Positions 10,819 through 23,281 of a stretch of DNA of 64,000 nt are shown here, in pieces. A program made the translations under genes and the position numbers. Location: the NCBI RefSeq assembly GCF_907165205.1, contig NC_058198.1, positions 12,067,001 through 12,131,000 on the forward strand. Reading direction: 5' to 3'. This DNA comes from Coccinella septempunctata (taxonomy: Eukaryota > Arthropoda > Insecta > Coleoptera > Coccinellidae). The notes below the pieces were generated by a model, which was given only the letters and a program-made list of their open reading frames with translations, did not search any database and was not told where the DNA came from. The first letter of the stretch is position 1, and the number at the start of each line of letters is the position of its first letter.

Positions 10819-11353
10819 TAAATAAATGGCGAAGGCCTATTTTCAATTAGATGAAATGAGATCAGTTTTATTTATTAATAAAAATTAATAATACAGCTAA
10901 TTAGTGATTAGGGGGTACCTTCAGGTCTGAATTAGAGAGACTTGAATGGATTGCACTCATTTGACATTGATAGTGTCACTATTTTAGATACTTATAGACA
11001 CTAGACTAACATCCAAATTATCACAATTGTGTACTTAGATTTACATATTATTCGTTCTTTTCTTTCTTGATATCAAATGATTATGCTGTTATGAAGCTGT
11101 TCAATTCATTCTAATTCCACAAACTTCATCTATTCTTGCTTCATCCTTGATTTTTGAAGGTGACACTATCAACTGACAATTGACAATATTATTCACATCG
11201 TCAGTTGGTCCCTATTACTTCAATTTTGTAACAACTTTCATAGGAATTTGTTTTTTTTGTTCCATAAATATCTCGAAGTTTTGTGTATTCTTTATTTATG
11301 TTCATTGCCCTGTCATTTGTATGTTTGATTTTTCATCTGCAGTACTTGTTATA
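10819..11353. other. no feature recognised
   Basis: AT-rich intergenic-looking DNA with no recognisable gene or terminal repeat. Confidence 0.4.
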
Positions 11354-11530
11354 CAGGATGTTGCACGGTGGAACAATCCTACTAGACGTTCAAAGAACTG
11401 ATCACAATTTTGTGCTGCATTTTAGGGTTTCAAAGAAAAAAAATTTCAGACCTCTGGAGCTTCCGGTTATACAAGAAATAGCCTACCGCTTCTTATTTCA
11501 AATAGCACACTCAAGAGGTATGTGAAAAGT
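11354..11530 (+). repeat. single arm of the 'TACAGGATG' inverted-repeat family
   Basis: Starts TA-CAGGATG and continues with blocks (agacgttcaaagaactgatc, attttgtgct, cagacctctg) that correspond in order to the left arm of the element at 27066-27860. No opposite arm is visible, so this is a solo end or truncated copy. Confidence 0.5.
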
Positions 11531-13175
11531 AGAGGAACAAGTGATGTCAATGATTTGATCACAGCTGTAAAGCACTACTAATTTTCCGTAAATGCTGGAA
11601 CTCTTGCTCGGCAGGTCTGGTTGATTTTGTATTCGGAGCATTGTGTTTTTAATCCCATCTTTTGTGTAATCCCTTACGCTTTCTCCATATGAAATTGTGA
11701 TTTAAAATTTGTGAAACTTCGTACGATTAATTGAAAAATATGAACATGTGCAAACGCCTGTCAAGTCGATGCAAATCTGCCTTTGAATCAACACCTTGTC
11801 GCTCGACACTATATCACGAGTGCCAATCTCAACTCCCCAAAGTTAATTATCACTCCAGTGCGTTCAAGAGCACAACAATTAGGTCTGAGCGACAGAATAC
11901 CAATAGGTGCGGTCCAGTAGATAGATGATCATCGTAGGGCGCATGGAATTTGGATGAATTCGTAATCGACTTCATAAGTCCCCTACACCTATGAAGAACA
12001 CAGAACGTTCGTTCAGACTTCATCTGTTTATGGCCTCCTAATTCCCTGGCCGGACCAATCTGGTATGGCTTCGTATGAGAAGTTTAATTAAAGTTAAGTA
12101 AAATTTACCATTTCATTATCGCTGTCATCTTCGTAAGAGAATAGAAGCCATTGACATTAAATTTTTATTTCCCAACACCTTCAAACAATTATTCTAGATA
12201 TAACTTTAAGCTCTCAGTTATTCACAGTTCACATCAAATTTGTATAATATTCTAAGGGATAGTAGTCGGGTAAGCAGTCAAGGGCAATGAAAGATTATCA
12301 ATGTGGCCAAGCTTTCAGAAATTGTCATTTCCTTCTCCAGGAACTGTATAATATTGTTTGAAGAACTCCTACCTATCTATACCTCGATCTATACCATCAT
12401 GAGAGTGTCAGTCTTCTTTCGTGGAAATAATTTTATCCCCCAATATATTCTCGAGATATCCTCCTTTTATATTCAAGTTACTAGAACAACTGAAATCTTT
12501 ATATGATTGGAGTTCTTGTTGAGTAAAAATAATACCTACGCTTGTTACTGGAAATGACCGAAGAGCTGAATGAAAATTGAATATTTTTGTGGAATTCTTG
12601 CTTTTCCTTATTATTCCAATTTATATTATAGGTCGGATACAACAACGATGTTTGAAGCTTCTGCATGCTTTTCTCCATAAGGTCAAGGTTATATTGCACT
12701 GCGACAATATCTGACAAGAGTCAAATATAGAGTGTAGAGTCCTTTATACAAAATAACGAAGTCGAAAAAGTCGTTGATGAAATTAATCTCTATACGACCC
12801 TAGATCGTGTGTTATCTGCGTATCTGTAAGCCACAAGATGATGCTACGAAGTCTAACTCTCTCAGCCATTTTAGTGCTATTTGATGAGGAGATAATTTGA
12901 CGTCGCGACGTACGTTCGACCTAACTTCTTGTGGATCATGATCAACAGCATCTCTGGTTTTGTTTGTTTTCTTGTTGTAAAAACGTTAGACAACGTTGCA
13001 AAATCTGTGGAACTCACAGTCGAAAACACAGAATGAAGTGCAGGAGATGAAATGTTTTCCTGTCATTCTGTCAAAGATATCACTAAAACAGTTGCGAGAC
13101 CCGTTTTGTCCAATTGCAATATCTTCAACTCTGCATCCTAGTGTTGAGTATTCAACTCCATATAATGGCATTATG
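11531..13175. other. no gene recognised
   Basis: No coherent coding region or repeat copy was found. Frames such as 11731-11928 and 12996-13214 lack recognisable domains and look like chance. Confidence 0.4.
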
Positions 13176-14385
13176 AAATTTCATTTCATTGCTGTATCCC
13201 GTCACCGAGAATAAAGCTACAAAGAGAGTCAAAAAAAAAACAAATCGGTGCGATCAAGCTTATTATTTATTAGGGCTGCTTGCGACTGTGTGCCCTCCTG
13301 TAACTGAGTCAGGCAGTCGTTACTTGAGTCTCAATTGTAATACAACTCGCGCACTGCAAGACTTCCGCATTTAAAACTTTGTGGATCCATCTGATGTGCA
13401 TTATTTGTCTTAGACAAATGCATTTGTTCAAGCTGTTCAATATGTCGCCTGTAGGGCGTCCAGCTTTCGCTTCCGTAAAGAAGCATTGGGAGGACCTCTG
13501 CATTGTAAACAGCTGCCTTGGTCTTCGGATTGAGGTCGGGATTTGAAACACTCTGTCCTTTTACTTTCAGAATGCACATGGTGACGAATTGATAGGATTG
13601 TATATTTCCATGTCCAGGTTAGCCCTAGTATTTATGAAGCTCCAAGTATTTGAACTGTTCGACCTGTTCTAGAATTTCAGCCTCTAGGCGGACATATGTT
13701 TGAAAGCTTTCTGGCTGACCTACCAGGATTTTGGTTTTGTCAGTATTGAGTCTAAGAGCTGAATCTTCGTATATATGTTTATAGGTGTCCAACATTATCT
13801 GTAGATCCTCTGAGCTGCTAGCTATAAGTGCACAGTCGTCTGCCTATTGAAGTTTCGTGATAAACTTTGTACTGGTTTTTCTCTGAGGCGCTTCAGGTTA
13901 AACAGGCTTCCATCAAATCTGAATCTCATTTCAACACCTCTTACAGGCATACTCATGTCAGCAATTATTAAGACAGCTATGGCGAAGATATTGAACAGTA
14001 AGGACGTTAACATGCAGTCTTGTTTTATTCCAGAGTTGGTTAAGAAATAGTCGGTTATAGAGCCATTATGCTGTATTCTAGCGGTGTTGTTGGTATGGAG
14101 GCTTTTACACACTGCTAAGAATTTTTCGGGTACTCCAAGGCGTCGCATGATTTTCCATAGCGCTCTCCGATTCACCGAGTCGAAGGCCTTACTTAAATTC
14201 ATATAGGCTGCAAAGATCCTTGATTATTGCTCACGGGCCTTCTCTTGCAGCTGTCGCAGTGTTAAAATTAGGTCAACTGTACCTCTATTGCTTCGAAAGC
14301 TGCAGTAGGATTATGACATAGGCGATACGCAGCTGATAGTTGTTGGTCCTGAAGAGTCTTCATACATATCCGAAATATCTTGCAT
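13176..14385 (-). pseudogene. zinc-finger LINE, reverse transcriptase remnant, copy A
   Basis: Minus-strand fragment of a non-LTR retrotransposon ORF2. Around 14200-13822 the frame reads LSKAFDSVNRRALWKI, GVPEKFLAVCKSLHTNN and NSGIKQDCMLTSLLFNIF, which are RT motifs; near 13857 the catalytic block appears with a stop before ADD. The downstream piece 13579-13331 reads TKAAVYNAEVLPMLLYGSES and YRRHIEQLEQ. The 3' end (13176-13220) is the same as in copies B and C and contains a poly(A)-like run. Internal deletions, frameshifts and stops make it dead; it is 5'-truncated. Confidence 0.85.
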
Positions 14386-14539
14386 GAAATAAATAGATCA
14401 CCTAACTTAATTAACTAATTTTGACGAATGGGATGATATGCGAAATTAATCCTTGTCCAGACTGTGATAACTTTGTGATTTAACTTCTAGAATAGGGGTT
14501 AGATCTAAATAAGTGCCATATGATTTAGATGGCGCAGTC

Positions 14540-14889
14540 TTTTTCTTTGAATTTAAATGAACCTTGCAGCGGCTCCAAACAGCCAAACAATTTTTTTTTA
14601 GTGTATTTCAAATCTGTTTCACCACCTTATGTAATTCTGAAGATTCCGTTTCATACTGGTGCATTAGTTGAAATTGAGCTTTATCCTCTTCGGATTGTGA
14701 AGCTCGATACTCAACAGTATACTGCCGTTTGTGCTGCATTCGAACTGCTCCATCTTCTTCTAATTGTGGGGCTCGATATTCAGCAGTATGTTGCCGAATT
14801 CCCTGCATTCGATCTACTGTATATTCTTCTGGATGTGAGGCTTTATATTCTTTGATATAAAGTCGACTTTCATTCATTTTTTCAATCAC
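14540..14889 (-). pseudogene. Helitron-like N-terminal repeat fragment
   Basis: The minus strand from 14889 encodes about 2.5 copies of a 23-residue unit: EYKASHPEEYTVDRMQ, then AEYRAPQLEEDGAVRMQ, then VEYRASQSEEDKAQ. At DNA level this is a tandem repeat of about 69 bp (14690-14860). Charged repeats with EYRASQSEE-like units are common at the amino end of insect Helitron Rep/helicase proteins. Neither the Rep HUH motif nor a helicase domain is visible, so this is at most a fragment, and a host repeat protein cannot be excluded. Confidence 0.5.
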
Positions 14890-16033
14890 ATAAGTGTATA
14901 ATTTCTCATATTTTCTGGCTAGTTATTTGTGTTGTCTCATTTATCATATATGTTTCAGGAGTAATGAATAATATGGTTCTTGATATTAGTAGTTTTTTTT
15001 TAATAAACGCGCTTCACTGACAATAAGTCTGTCTCTTCAAAGTTGCTGTACAGTTCGAAATTCAATTCGCCTTTTTTTTTGCGGTTTCGTTAAGTGGCGA
15101 ATTGGTGAAGGCGTCGGTCTTTTTTTTTCATGAATATCTTGGATGAGATATTCCTACTTTTGACAAAATTGTATTGTCATCGTAGCCCTTGGAAGGTGTG
15201 CAAATTTTCAAGTTAATCAGACTTTTTGAAAATGGTGGAAATTTCGCACACATCCATATCAAATTAATGAAAGCGTAAAGCCTGTTAATAAACAAATGTA
15301 TTCGACAAGGAACATTTTTTCATATCCTTGTACAACAAAATCTTTCTTTCTATTATGCTCGGTGCTATAACCACCATTAGTATAAATTTCAATAGATATC
15401 CGCAAATTATAATGTTATTTGAAAAATGTATTAATGAATTCGTTATGTTGCAGTGGAATCAATTGAATAGACAGTTAATCAGGTCAGTCAAAAATGATGC
15501 CAACCGACCGAATAAATCAACTGATAGATCTATCTGCCTTTATTTTTGGTTACTGATTTATCGGAATTGATTTAAATTTGAACGAGATATGTTGCAGTGA
15601 ACCTTAATTAAGTTACACATTTAAATATCAGGTTAATTGATGGCTCACGTAATTTCAGCAACATGAAATATTGCTTTAGGTTGTATATATCCCATCGTTG
15701 TTACATCAGACTATACATCTATTGGTATTGGTATGTAACAGGAAAATTTTCGGGAAAAATTGAGTTATCCATTTTTGCATTTGTGGATTGATATGACAGT
15801 CGAAGTTTTTTCAGTTCAAGGTAGCTATTGCATGTCATGAATTATGATCTTCGTGAATATTTCTTCAGTCTGTGATAATCTGCCAAATTAAGCTTCTTTT
15901 ATAGCAGATGATTCCATGATGAGAACGTTTCACCGAAGCAGAACAGATGCTGACCATGATTTCGGTCTCATTTGACCCCGCCAGAGCAACACAACTACTT
16001 CTGCGATGTAAAACGCTTGGAATTGACGGACCC
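14890..16033. other. no feature recognised
   Basis: AT-rich DNA; frames such as 15328-15570 show no domain. The block just before 16030 seems to be the target flank of the LINE that ends there. Confidence 0.35.
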
Positions 16034-16813
16034 TATTATTATTATTATTTAAAACGGGGTCGTTGTGGCTCGGTTAGACTTTCGGGAACTGCTACCATAT
16101 AGATCTTTCGTTTCTACCCTACTCATTCATAGGAACCGAAAGGAGGTCGTCAATGGTGTTGATAAAACCGACAACATCCTTAGGGGTCTTGACCGTTACC
16201 TCGTGAGTATCCAGGACCGGTCTTCCCATATGAATGGTTCTTAGGCAAGCCAGCATACCATGTGTTCAGCTGTTTCTGCTTTTGATCCGCAGAGCCCACA
16301 AATCTCATCTGCTGACTTTCCCATACAGTACAAATGATATTTGTACCGACTGAGCCCTGTCAGCAGTCCCACCATCACCTAAAGCTCAGCTAGTGACAGT
16401 TTTAGCAGTTTTCTGGTGTAGGTCGGTGAAATCATCACGAATTCCTTTGACTGAGTAAGTCCAAGAGTGTTTGTCCAGAGGGTTATTCTGTTGTTCAACA
16501 ACCATTGTTGGACCGCTGTCTTATATTGCTATTTTCCAAGCCCACAAAAAGGCTCAGGTCCAGCAGGTGTAAACCTTGATGCTCTTTTAGCAAGTTCATC
16601 GTCTTTTTCATTTCCTTCAACATCACAATGCCCTGATACCCACAGTAGAGTCACCTTATTGCCTCTGGCCAGTTGCTTTATGGTATTACGGCACTCTGTC
16701 AGCAGAACCGGCCCCTTATTAAATACTGATAGGAGCTTCTGATTATGGTCAAGTACTCGATTCAGATCGTAGCTCTTGTTGATATTGATATCAGCGGGTG
16801 GTATGCATCTCAA
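16034..16813 (-). pseudogene. I-like LINE 3' end with RNase H domain
   Basis: On the minus strand one frame runs from 16813 through an RNase H-like domain (LLTECRNTIKQLARGNKVTL, LLWVSGHCDVEGNEKDDELA) and, after single stops, into the usual post-RNase H tail: TLGLTQSKEF, LLTGLSRYKYHLYCMG, then a zinc-knuckle-like ICGLCGSKAETAEHMVC. RNase H after RT is found in the I/Outcast/LOA group of LINEs. The copy ends in an (AAT)n run at 16034-16049, as I-type elements do. Two in-frame stops and loss of the RT show it is a dead, 5'-truncated insertion. Confidence 0.85.
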
Positions 16814-17029
16814 TTATATCTTATTAATGTATTTATGGTCTTCCTGGTAAGGCGTTATCTGTTTCATGATCATTAATTTTGTTAGTTATGACTCTGATTT
16901 CTCAGTGAATTCTACACATTATACAGATTGGTTCAAGTTGGATAACAAGACGATATGAAATCACAAAATACATCACTTTTCAAACTGTATAGTTTATTCG
17001 GGAATCATAGTATGGTAACGCATTGTCGT

Positions 17030-17215
17030 ATTGCCTGGCCAGCAAGATCACCATATCTCAATACTTTGGATTTGTCCGTATAAGGATTTGTTAAATACAA
17101 CATTCACAAGACTTCAGTCATTAATATGGCAGGAATGCCATTGGAGACATTTCCCGCGGTATGCTGTTGAATACAGTGAATAATGTTAGAGAAAGATGTG
17201 GAATTTTTTAACAGA
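17030..17215 (+). pseudogene. scrap of Tc1/mariner-type transposase C-terminus
   Basis: A plus-strand frame reads IAWPARSPYLNTLDLSV, matching the WPARSPDLNPLD block that carries the last catalytic acid in this superfamily, followed by a degraded tail. Stops interrupt the frame and no terminal repeats were found. Confidence 0.6.
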
Positions 17216-17943
17216 ATGATTGTACTCAATTTGAGAATTTTTCATGAGCTATATTGAAATTGATATAGAAATTCTGCTCGATAACTATTCAAATTGAGTG
17301 TAACATGAATTAATTACATGATTTTATCGAAGTTATAGATGTTTCAGCTAACAAATTAAATTCTATGAACGGAAAGTTTCATTTCATAGATATGGAGATT
17401 TATCGAAAGTGAACAATTTTGTTATCAATGGTTTCATAGAATTCTATCAAAAATTTAATTTTCACTAAAATGGTGATTCTGGCTTGAGTAGGGAAGCAAT
17501 ATATGGACATATAAATATATTTTTGAAAAGCTATTATTTTTCTGTATAACATGAGACCAAAAAAAGGTTCCATCCATTTTTAAAGTAAAAAAGTTATTGT
17601 AAACTATGATTATTGTGTCCTCCACGGTTAAACCAAAAAGAAATACACGAATTTGAGATAAGTTAATCGTTGTGGTTGTAATATAAAGAATTGGTGTTCC
17701 GTGGTTGGTATCTGACAGTTCATGACTGGGCCTTTTTGAGATTAATATTTTCTGTAACCCTTAATTCTGGAATTTTCTAACGTTGTTTGGTTTGGATGTG
17801 CTTTTATATGATGAATTTTATTATTGATAACTGATGCTACCTTTTAATTTATCTTCAATACTTTTTCAAAACTTTAATTTATAGAGGTAATTTTTATACT
17901 ATTGTTGTGTATAGTTGTGTAGTCATTCTAAATGTTGTCAGGC
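17216..17943. other. no gene recognised
   Basis: AT-rich DNA without a supported gene; it leads into the hammerhead-like hairpin at 17944. Confidence 0.35.
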
Positions 17944-17978
17944 CTGATTAAGTAGATGAAAATCTACGAAACGTCGTC
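17944..17978 (+). other. hammerhead-like hairpin, degenerate
   Basis: CTGATTA (core-like, with T where the canonical core has G), then a perfect 6-bp hairpin GTAGAT-GAAA-ATCTAC (17952-17967), then GAAACGTCGTC. The arrangement resembles a type I hammerhead, but the core change and lack of a clear outer stem argue against activity. Confidence 0.3.
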
Positions 17979-18099
17979 AAATATAGTCCAAAAGTTTTTT
18001 GGTGTTTGTCCTTGTTCCCACTAAAAGATTTCATTTTGATAAAAAAGTTGTTTTTTTTTTCACCCTTAGTACAAGACATAAAAAAGTTGATTATAGTGT

Positions 18100-18306
18100 C
18101 GTATTCCGTGCCTGTAGGAAGCTTTTGTAATTTTGACAAAATATCAACATTTGGTTATATCTTCAAGACAAATGAAGATATCGTGAAGCGGGTTTCACTA
18201 ATGGAATTTTCATGAAAATCGAGCCCAGGGCTCCTTTCAACGTTTTTACCTATCTAATCTAGAAGCACCAGAAATAGCAAAAATCAACCAATTCGGGATA
18301 CCCTGT
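18100..18306. repeat. second copy of the repeat at 260-449
   Basis: Shares the phrases 'gtgcctgtag', 'tgacaaaatatcaa', 'aatgaagatatcgtgaa' and the end 'gggataccctgta' with 260-449. Right-end-only copy of a TA-flanked MITE family. Confidence 0.6.
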
Positions 18307-18501
18307 ACAGCGTAAATTTCTCTTGTGCAAAATATAAAATGGTAATTGAATCAGCGAAAAGCAAATATCCCGATGACCAATATGAATTGAAAATTTTTTG
18401 TGGAGAAAATTAGAGAATGGGCATAATGAAAAGGATATGACTTCAATTACCATCAACACCTATCCTCAAGCACAAAATTATTCCAAAATAAATACGATTA
18501 A

Positions 18502-18945
18502 GGCCCGGTACTTTCACCTGCGAATAACTAAATTTATTCGATAGATAAGTCTTATTCGTAGGATAAGTAAAAATGCAGTCTTTTCACTTTCAGATAGTGT
18601 TATTCATCGAATAAATCTGTCATTGAAACTTGAGAATAAAAGTTTATTTTTCAAATATGAACAACATTATTGGTAGAATTTTTTAGATTCTGGAGGTATG
18701 GTTATTCTTTGTGTGATTTTCACGAAATATTTGCTTTCTAGTTGAAACTATGACAATTTCTACAATGCGGTGTCTTATTGTACATTAATCAGTGAGAAGT
18801 AGTATACCGTGTTTTTATAGAATTGTTATTCATCAAACAATTTCATGTGAAAGCACCGAAATAAGGAATCCTTCAGATAAAAAATTATTTGACAGATACT
18901 TATTCACCATAGTCAAAATTTATTCGAAGGTAAAAGTACCGGACC
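18502..18945. mobile_element. PIF/Harbinger-type MITE with TAA target duplication
   Basis: Inverted ends GGCCCGGTACTTTCACC (18502) and the complement of GGTCCGGTACTTTTACC (ending 18945) continue to about 40 bp of imperfect terminal repeat. Both sides are flanked by TAA (18499-18501 and 18946-18948). A 3-bp TAA/TTA duplication and ends starting with GG are diagnostic for PIF/Harbinger. The 444-bp interior is AT-rich and non-coding. Confidence 0.85.
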
Positions 18946-18948
18946 TAA

Positions 18949-20500
18949 GAAAGAGTTCATTTTTATAGTAAGTAGATATCCACCAGAGTTTCTAACATGA
19001 AAAGCAAATGTATCGTTTACCTCATCGTTGAAATTATGACTTTTGGATAAGCGGGTATCGGTATCTGAACGTCCAGTGAAAAACGATATGGCCAGGGCAA
19101 TATAACACCCAATTCTCTCATAAATCAAACTCGAAAAATGTTAGTTTGCGCAACGTCAATTTCGTGATGGATTCGATGTCAACGTTAGTAACAAAATAAC
19201 TAATATTGATATCCATTAGCTCGGAAAATGGAATACCATAATATGAAAAACATAATATTATATGTTTCGGAATGCTCCGTGATTAATCTTTCGACTTATT
19301 GTTATTGTATTTCACGAACTGCCTGCGTTTGCGGGATGAAAATATATAAGTTCGAACGTCGCTTCAGTTAGAAAAAGTAATTTAGTATCCCTTATGTTGG
19401 ACCGACACCACTGATTTTTCGAAACATTCCACAATTGAGAAGTTATCCATAGTTTTCTCTCAATTCGAAGAGATGCTAACTTTCTATTTCTACTTTCCAT
19501 GATTTTGTCTCGTAAAGTGGTCACTGACATCGAATAGTGATTATTTTGCACTAATCCAGATGATAAATCATTATGATTCCATGAGAATCACAAAAAACTG
19601 AAGAGTTTTTTCAGTAGTTTAAAAAAGTGAACCAAATTCTAGGCCTCTTTGACGTTTCTGGAGAGCTGGACCTATTTCAAATCAGAGAAAATTGGGATTA
19701 TGAAATTGTTCCAACTCCTCTATTGAGCTAAAATATTCTTGAAGCCTAGGCACTTTCAGTTTATACAGTGAATGTAAAATAAATGTTTCAAAATTTGTTT
19801 TCCATTTTTTCGTTTCTGATGGAGTATTCAATTTTGAGTATATTTCTGTTCAAATCGTCCAAATGGTTTTCAAAATATTGAGGAAAAACTGAAAAAAGGC
19901 GTATTCCGTATAATTTTCGTAAAGACAGGTGGAATCGAAAAATAATAAAGTAAGTAAAAGTAAAACTGATTATTAGATCTGTAACTGTATTACTGTTATA
20001 ATTCATTTTCCATCACCATAGATTATTGATATCAAGCAGATTTCATTAATTTGACTCTTCATACGAAAAGTATTCATTTTAGGTGCATTAACATGTTGGA
20101 ACACTCTCATTATTTTTCCTCGCAGAATCCAACGCAATCATAAAATAATAGGGTTCTTGTTTGAAAAACGAAAGTTATGGGCAAATTTGGCACAACATTT
20201 GAAACACCCTGCGACTAGATCTTCAGAACTTAGGAAATGTAAAATATATTTCACATTCATCGACTTCAAAAATGTGAAATCGTTTTGTGAAGATATCTAG
20301 AATAGGAATATCAAACATGTTACTCAATACGCATATCTCCCATTTCTCAGTTTTTTCTCGATATTTCGAAAACCATTTAGACTCTACTCTATAATATAAC
20401 GAAAACACAGAAAAAATTTGGTTAATTTTGATGAATTCTACCACCTGATAGAAATGAAGCCCTTCCTTTGAAAATACCCCTCCATTACTTTTAAATGGTA
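18949..20500. other. no gene recognised
   Basis: No supported gene or repeat. Open frames here (for example 19312-19551 and 19788-20006 on the minus strand) have no recognisable domain. Confidence 0.4.
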
Positions 20501-22083
20501 TAATAATAATAATATACATAACGAGAGGGAAAATAGAAGATGGTACGTTCAAACTCAAGGAAGGTGCAGAAATTGAAGCATTGAAGGAAGGAGACACATA
20601 CAAGTATCTAGGCATAAAACAGGCAAGAAAAATCAATCAGAGCCAGATGAAGAAAGAATTAACGGAGGAGTTCACCCGAAGATTGAGAAGGATAATGAGA
20701 ACTGGCCTTAACAGCAAGAATCTGATAAAAGCTATCAATACCTACGCTTGCTCGGCGCTGGGCTACTCATTCGACCGATTTAGCAGCCTTACAGAGAAAA
20801 ATAAGGACGATGCTGACTAAACACAGTGAACATCACCCCAAAAGCTCAATAGAACGGACCGAGCTGCCACGACATCTTGGGAGTAGAGGAATTGTTGATT
20901 TGTCCAACCGTATGTCCTAGGAAATTGAAGGACTTCGACAATATTTTCTGAGCAAGGCTACTTCATCTGAACTCCATCAAGTGGTTTGTGTTGCTGATAG
21001 TTCTACACCGTTAAAGTTACAGCAGGACCACTTGGAAACCGTCGAACACTCTGCAGAAAGTAAAATGCAGAAACTGATTGGCACACCTTTGCATGGAAGG
21101 CACCAGAACGAGGTCAACCATGACTACGTCGACATATCTGCGTCGAACTACTGGTTGACCTCCGGAAGGTTGTTTGCTGAGACAGAGGGCTTCATGCTCG
21201 CCATCCAGGATCAGGTGATTCCAACAAGGAACTACATGAAATATATCGACAAGGATGCCTCAGTGGCGGATGATAGCTGTAGTTATGACTGTGCGACACA
21301 TGAAACTATCCAGCACATCACCGGGGGATGTCAGAAGTTCGCGGGCACGGAGTACAAAAATAGACATGATGCCGTTGCCAAGATTCTTCACCAAGAATTG
21401 GCACTAAAACACCAACTTCTAAGTTCGAAAAAGGTTCCTTATTACAATCACCATCCGGATGCTGTATTGGAAAATGAACATCACAAGCTCTACTGGGATC
21501 GCACGGTTCTCACAGACCGGAAAATAACCCACAATAGACCAGACCTCATATTGCTCAATAAGGATGAGGACAGAGCACTATTCATCGATGTGTCGATTCC
21601 AAATAATACCAATCTTCTAGATAGGCACACTGAAAAAATTTCAAAGTACAGAGATCTCGAGGAACAAATCAGTAGACAGTGGAAGCTGAAAGATATCAAG
21701 ACCATCCCTATTGTCATATCATCTACAGGCCTGATACCGAAGAAACTACTAGAGAACTTGAGGAAACTTCAGTTGGACGAAAATATCTATAGAGTCATGC
21801 AGAAGGCGGTACTGCTGGGAACGGCGAGAACTGTACGCAAGTACATGGGAAATGCAGAGAAACACCATCTGCTATGACAGGAAGTGCGGGTGGAGCAGGA
21901 ATCCAACCGGCGGCAGGGAGCCGAGGAGCGACCAGGACCCGACCACCACCACGAGCCCGAAAACCTGGAAAGGGCTCCAACGGAGCTTAATCCTTTTGAT
22001 ATCTGAGATATCTGGGATAAGTTAATTTTCCTCTGGAGAGGAGTGTGAAAGCCGCAAGTCTAAAGTCATAATAATAATATATT
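20501..22083 (+). mobile_element. R4/Dong-like LINE, copy 1, in a TAA repeat
   Basis: A 5'-truncated non-LTR retrotransposon lying between an (ATA)n run (20501-20517) and another at its 3' end (about 22068-22080). It contains the end of the RT domain, the CCHC motif, the restriction-like endonuclease and a 3' untranslated part (21878-22067). Insertion into TAA microsatellites is known for Dong, an R4-clade element. The flanking run could be target DNA or an added tail; only an empty site would separate these. Confidence 0.85.
20521..21877 (+). pseudogene. R4/R2-type RT C-terminus with CCHC knuckle and REL endonuclease
   Basis: Carboxy-terminal half of a restriction-like-endonuclease LINE protein, which nicks the chromosomal target and copies RNA onto it. 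The first piece (20581-20820) ends the RT domain (GDTYKYLGIKQ). The main open frame, 20981-21877 (298 codons), has a CX3CX7HX4C knuckle (CSYDCATHE...GC), a following RHDAVAKILHQELA block, and the endonuclease signature NRPDLILLNKDEDRALFIDV with its PD...D acids. One frameshift near 20815-20980 and one in-frame stop (TCC-TAG near 20918; CCCAT in the copy at 31546) are the only visible lesions, so it is fairly young. RT catalytic core absent. Confidence 0.85.
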
Positions 22084-23281
22084 TATTAATCCTTTAAGAC
22101 ATAAGTACATGTATAGGACAGGTCAAAAGAAGAAAAAAAAATTTTTGCAAAACAAATTTTAGGTGTAGCTTTCATTACTCCCTGGAATTAAAGGGTAACA
22201 CCACCAAGATTTTGATTGCATTCTCGCTTCCATAGAATGGCTACTCAATTCAATTTCTGTCAGTTTTCTGGTTTCTAAGAAAATATTTTGAAATTGATTT
22301 TTAGGTGCTATCATTAGGTAGTTTTATCTGAGCGGGGGCTGCTAAAAAAAAATTATGAAAGGCTCACTATTTTTGACTAGGATTCACTGCTTGAATTTTT
22401 TCGCAACTGTTCGTTCACACGATGTACATTATTCTTCATTTCAGTTGAACAATTCCCACCAACAATTATTTTTGGTATGAATTTGACCCAATATAATTTT
22501 ATTGGAATTCCTGTTCGAGAAGGATAATTAATTCGATTATTCTCACCTCCATTTATTGTTTCTTTCCGGACAAGGGGGGATTTACATGGGAATATTCGAC
22601 CGAGTGAGCCCTCAGAAGAATCATCCATTTCTGCGGGAACCTGTTCAGCTTTTCGCAGTTTCAGGAGTGGTAGTAATTTATATCCAAATTTACACTAATC
22701 AAGCGAATTCTATTTCATTGTGTGATCCACAGTAAAATTTCATTTTGCCGCATTCTCTACGTTCCACCGGCGTTTGTTTGAGGGAAACCAGAAGGAAAAT
22801 TTATTCACTTGAAATTCCTATATCACAGAAATACAACCGGGAACATTTGTTATTCATTTAGTGAACTGTTGGTGGATTAATTATATGAGCTTTCGTTGTC
22901 TAGCTACCCCTTCAAATTAACTCGTTGCAAAATTTTTTAATTCATGATTTTGGTTCGTTATGCCCAATAAAAAAAACTGCTGGGCTGGGCACGTGTAAAT
23001 TGAATTATAACACCCCTGACAGTTTCACAGTTGACGTTTTGAGACACGTAGATCGCGAAATACATATGAAAAATGTTTTAACTCTTTTTGTATATGTTGA
23101 CTGCTAAATAGGAATGAAAGTGTTATCATTTTGCCCAAATGTCGGTTATTTTGGAATTTTGTAGTGCCAGATGATTGTGTCCACGTTGATGATGGAGAAT
23201 TCGTGGTTGTGACAATTCCGTCCTTGCGTCCTGCCCTAATCTCCAAGTGAAAAGGTCAATTTTCAGGTTGGATTTGTGCAA
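22084..23281. other. no gene recognised
   Basis: AT-rich sequence between two R4-like copies; no domain, terminal repeat or splice structure that I can support. Confidence 0.4.

Noticed and set aside
20223..20636. 137-codon minus-strand frame
   Set aside because: Its start overlaps the coding strand of the R4-like LINE; the rest is Phe/Ile/Ser-rich AT-driven sequence without a domain.
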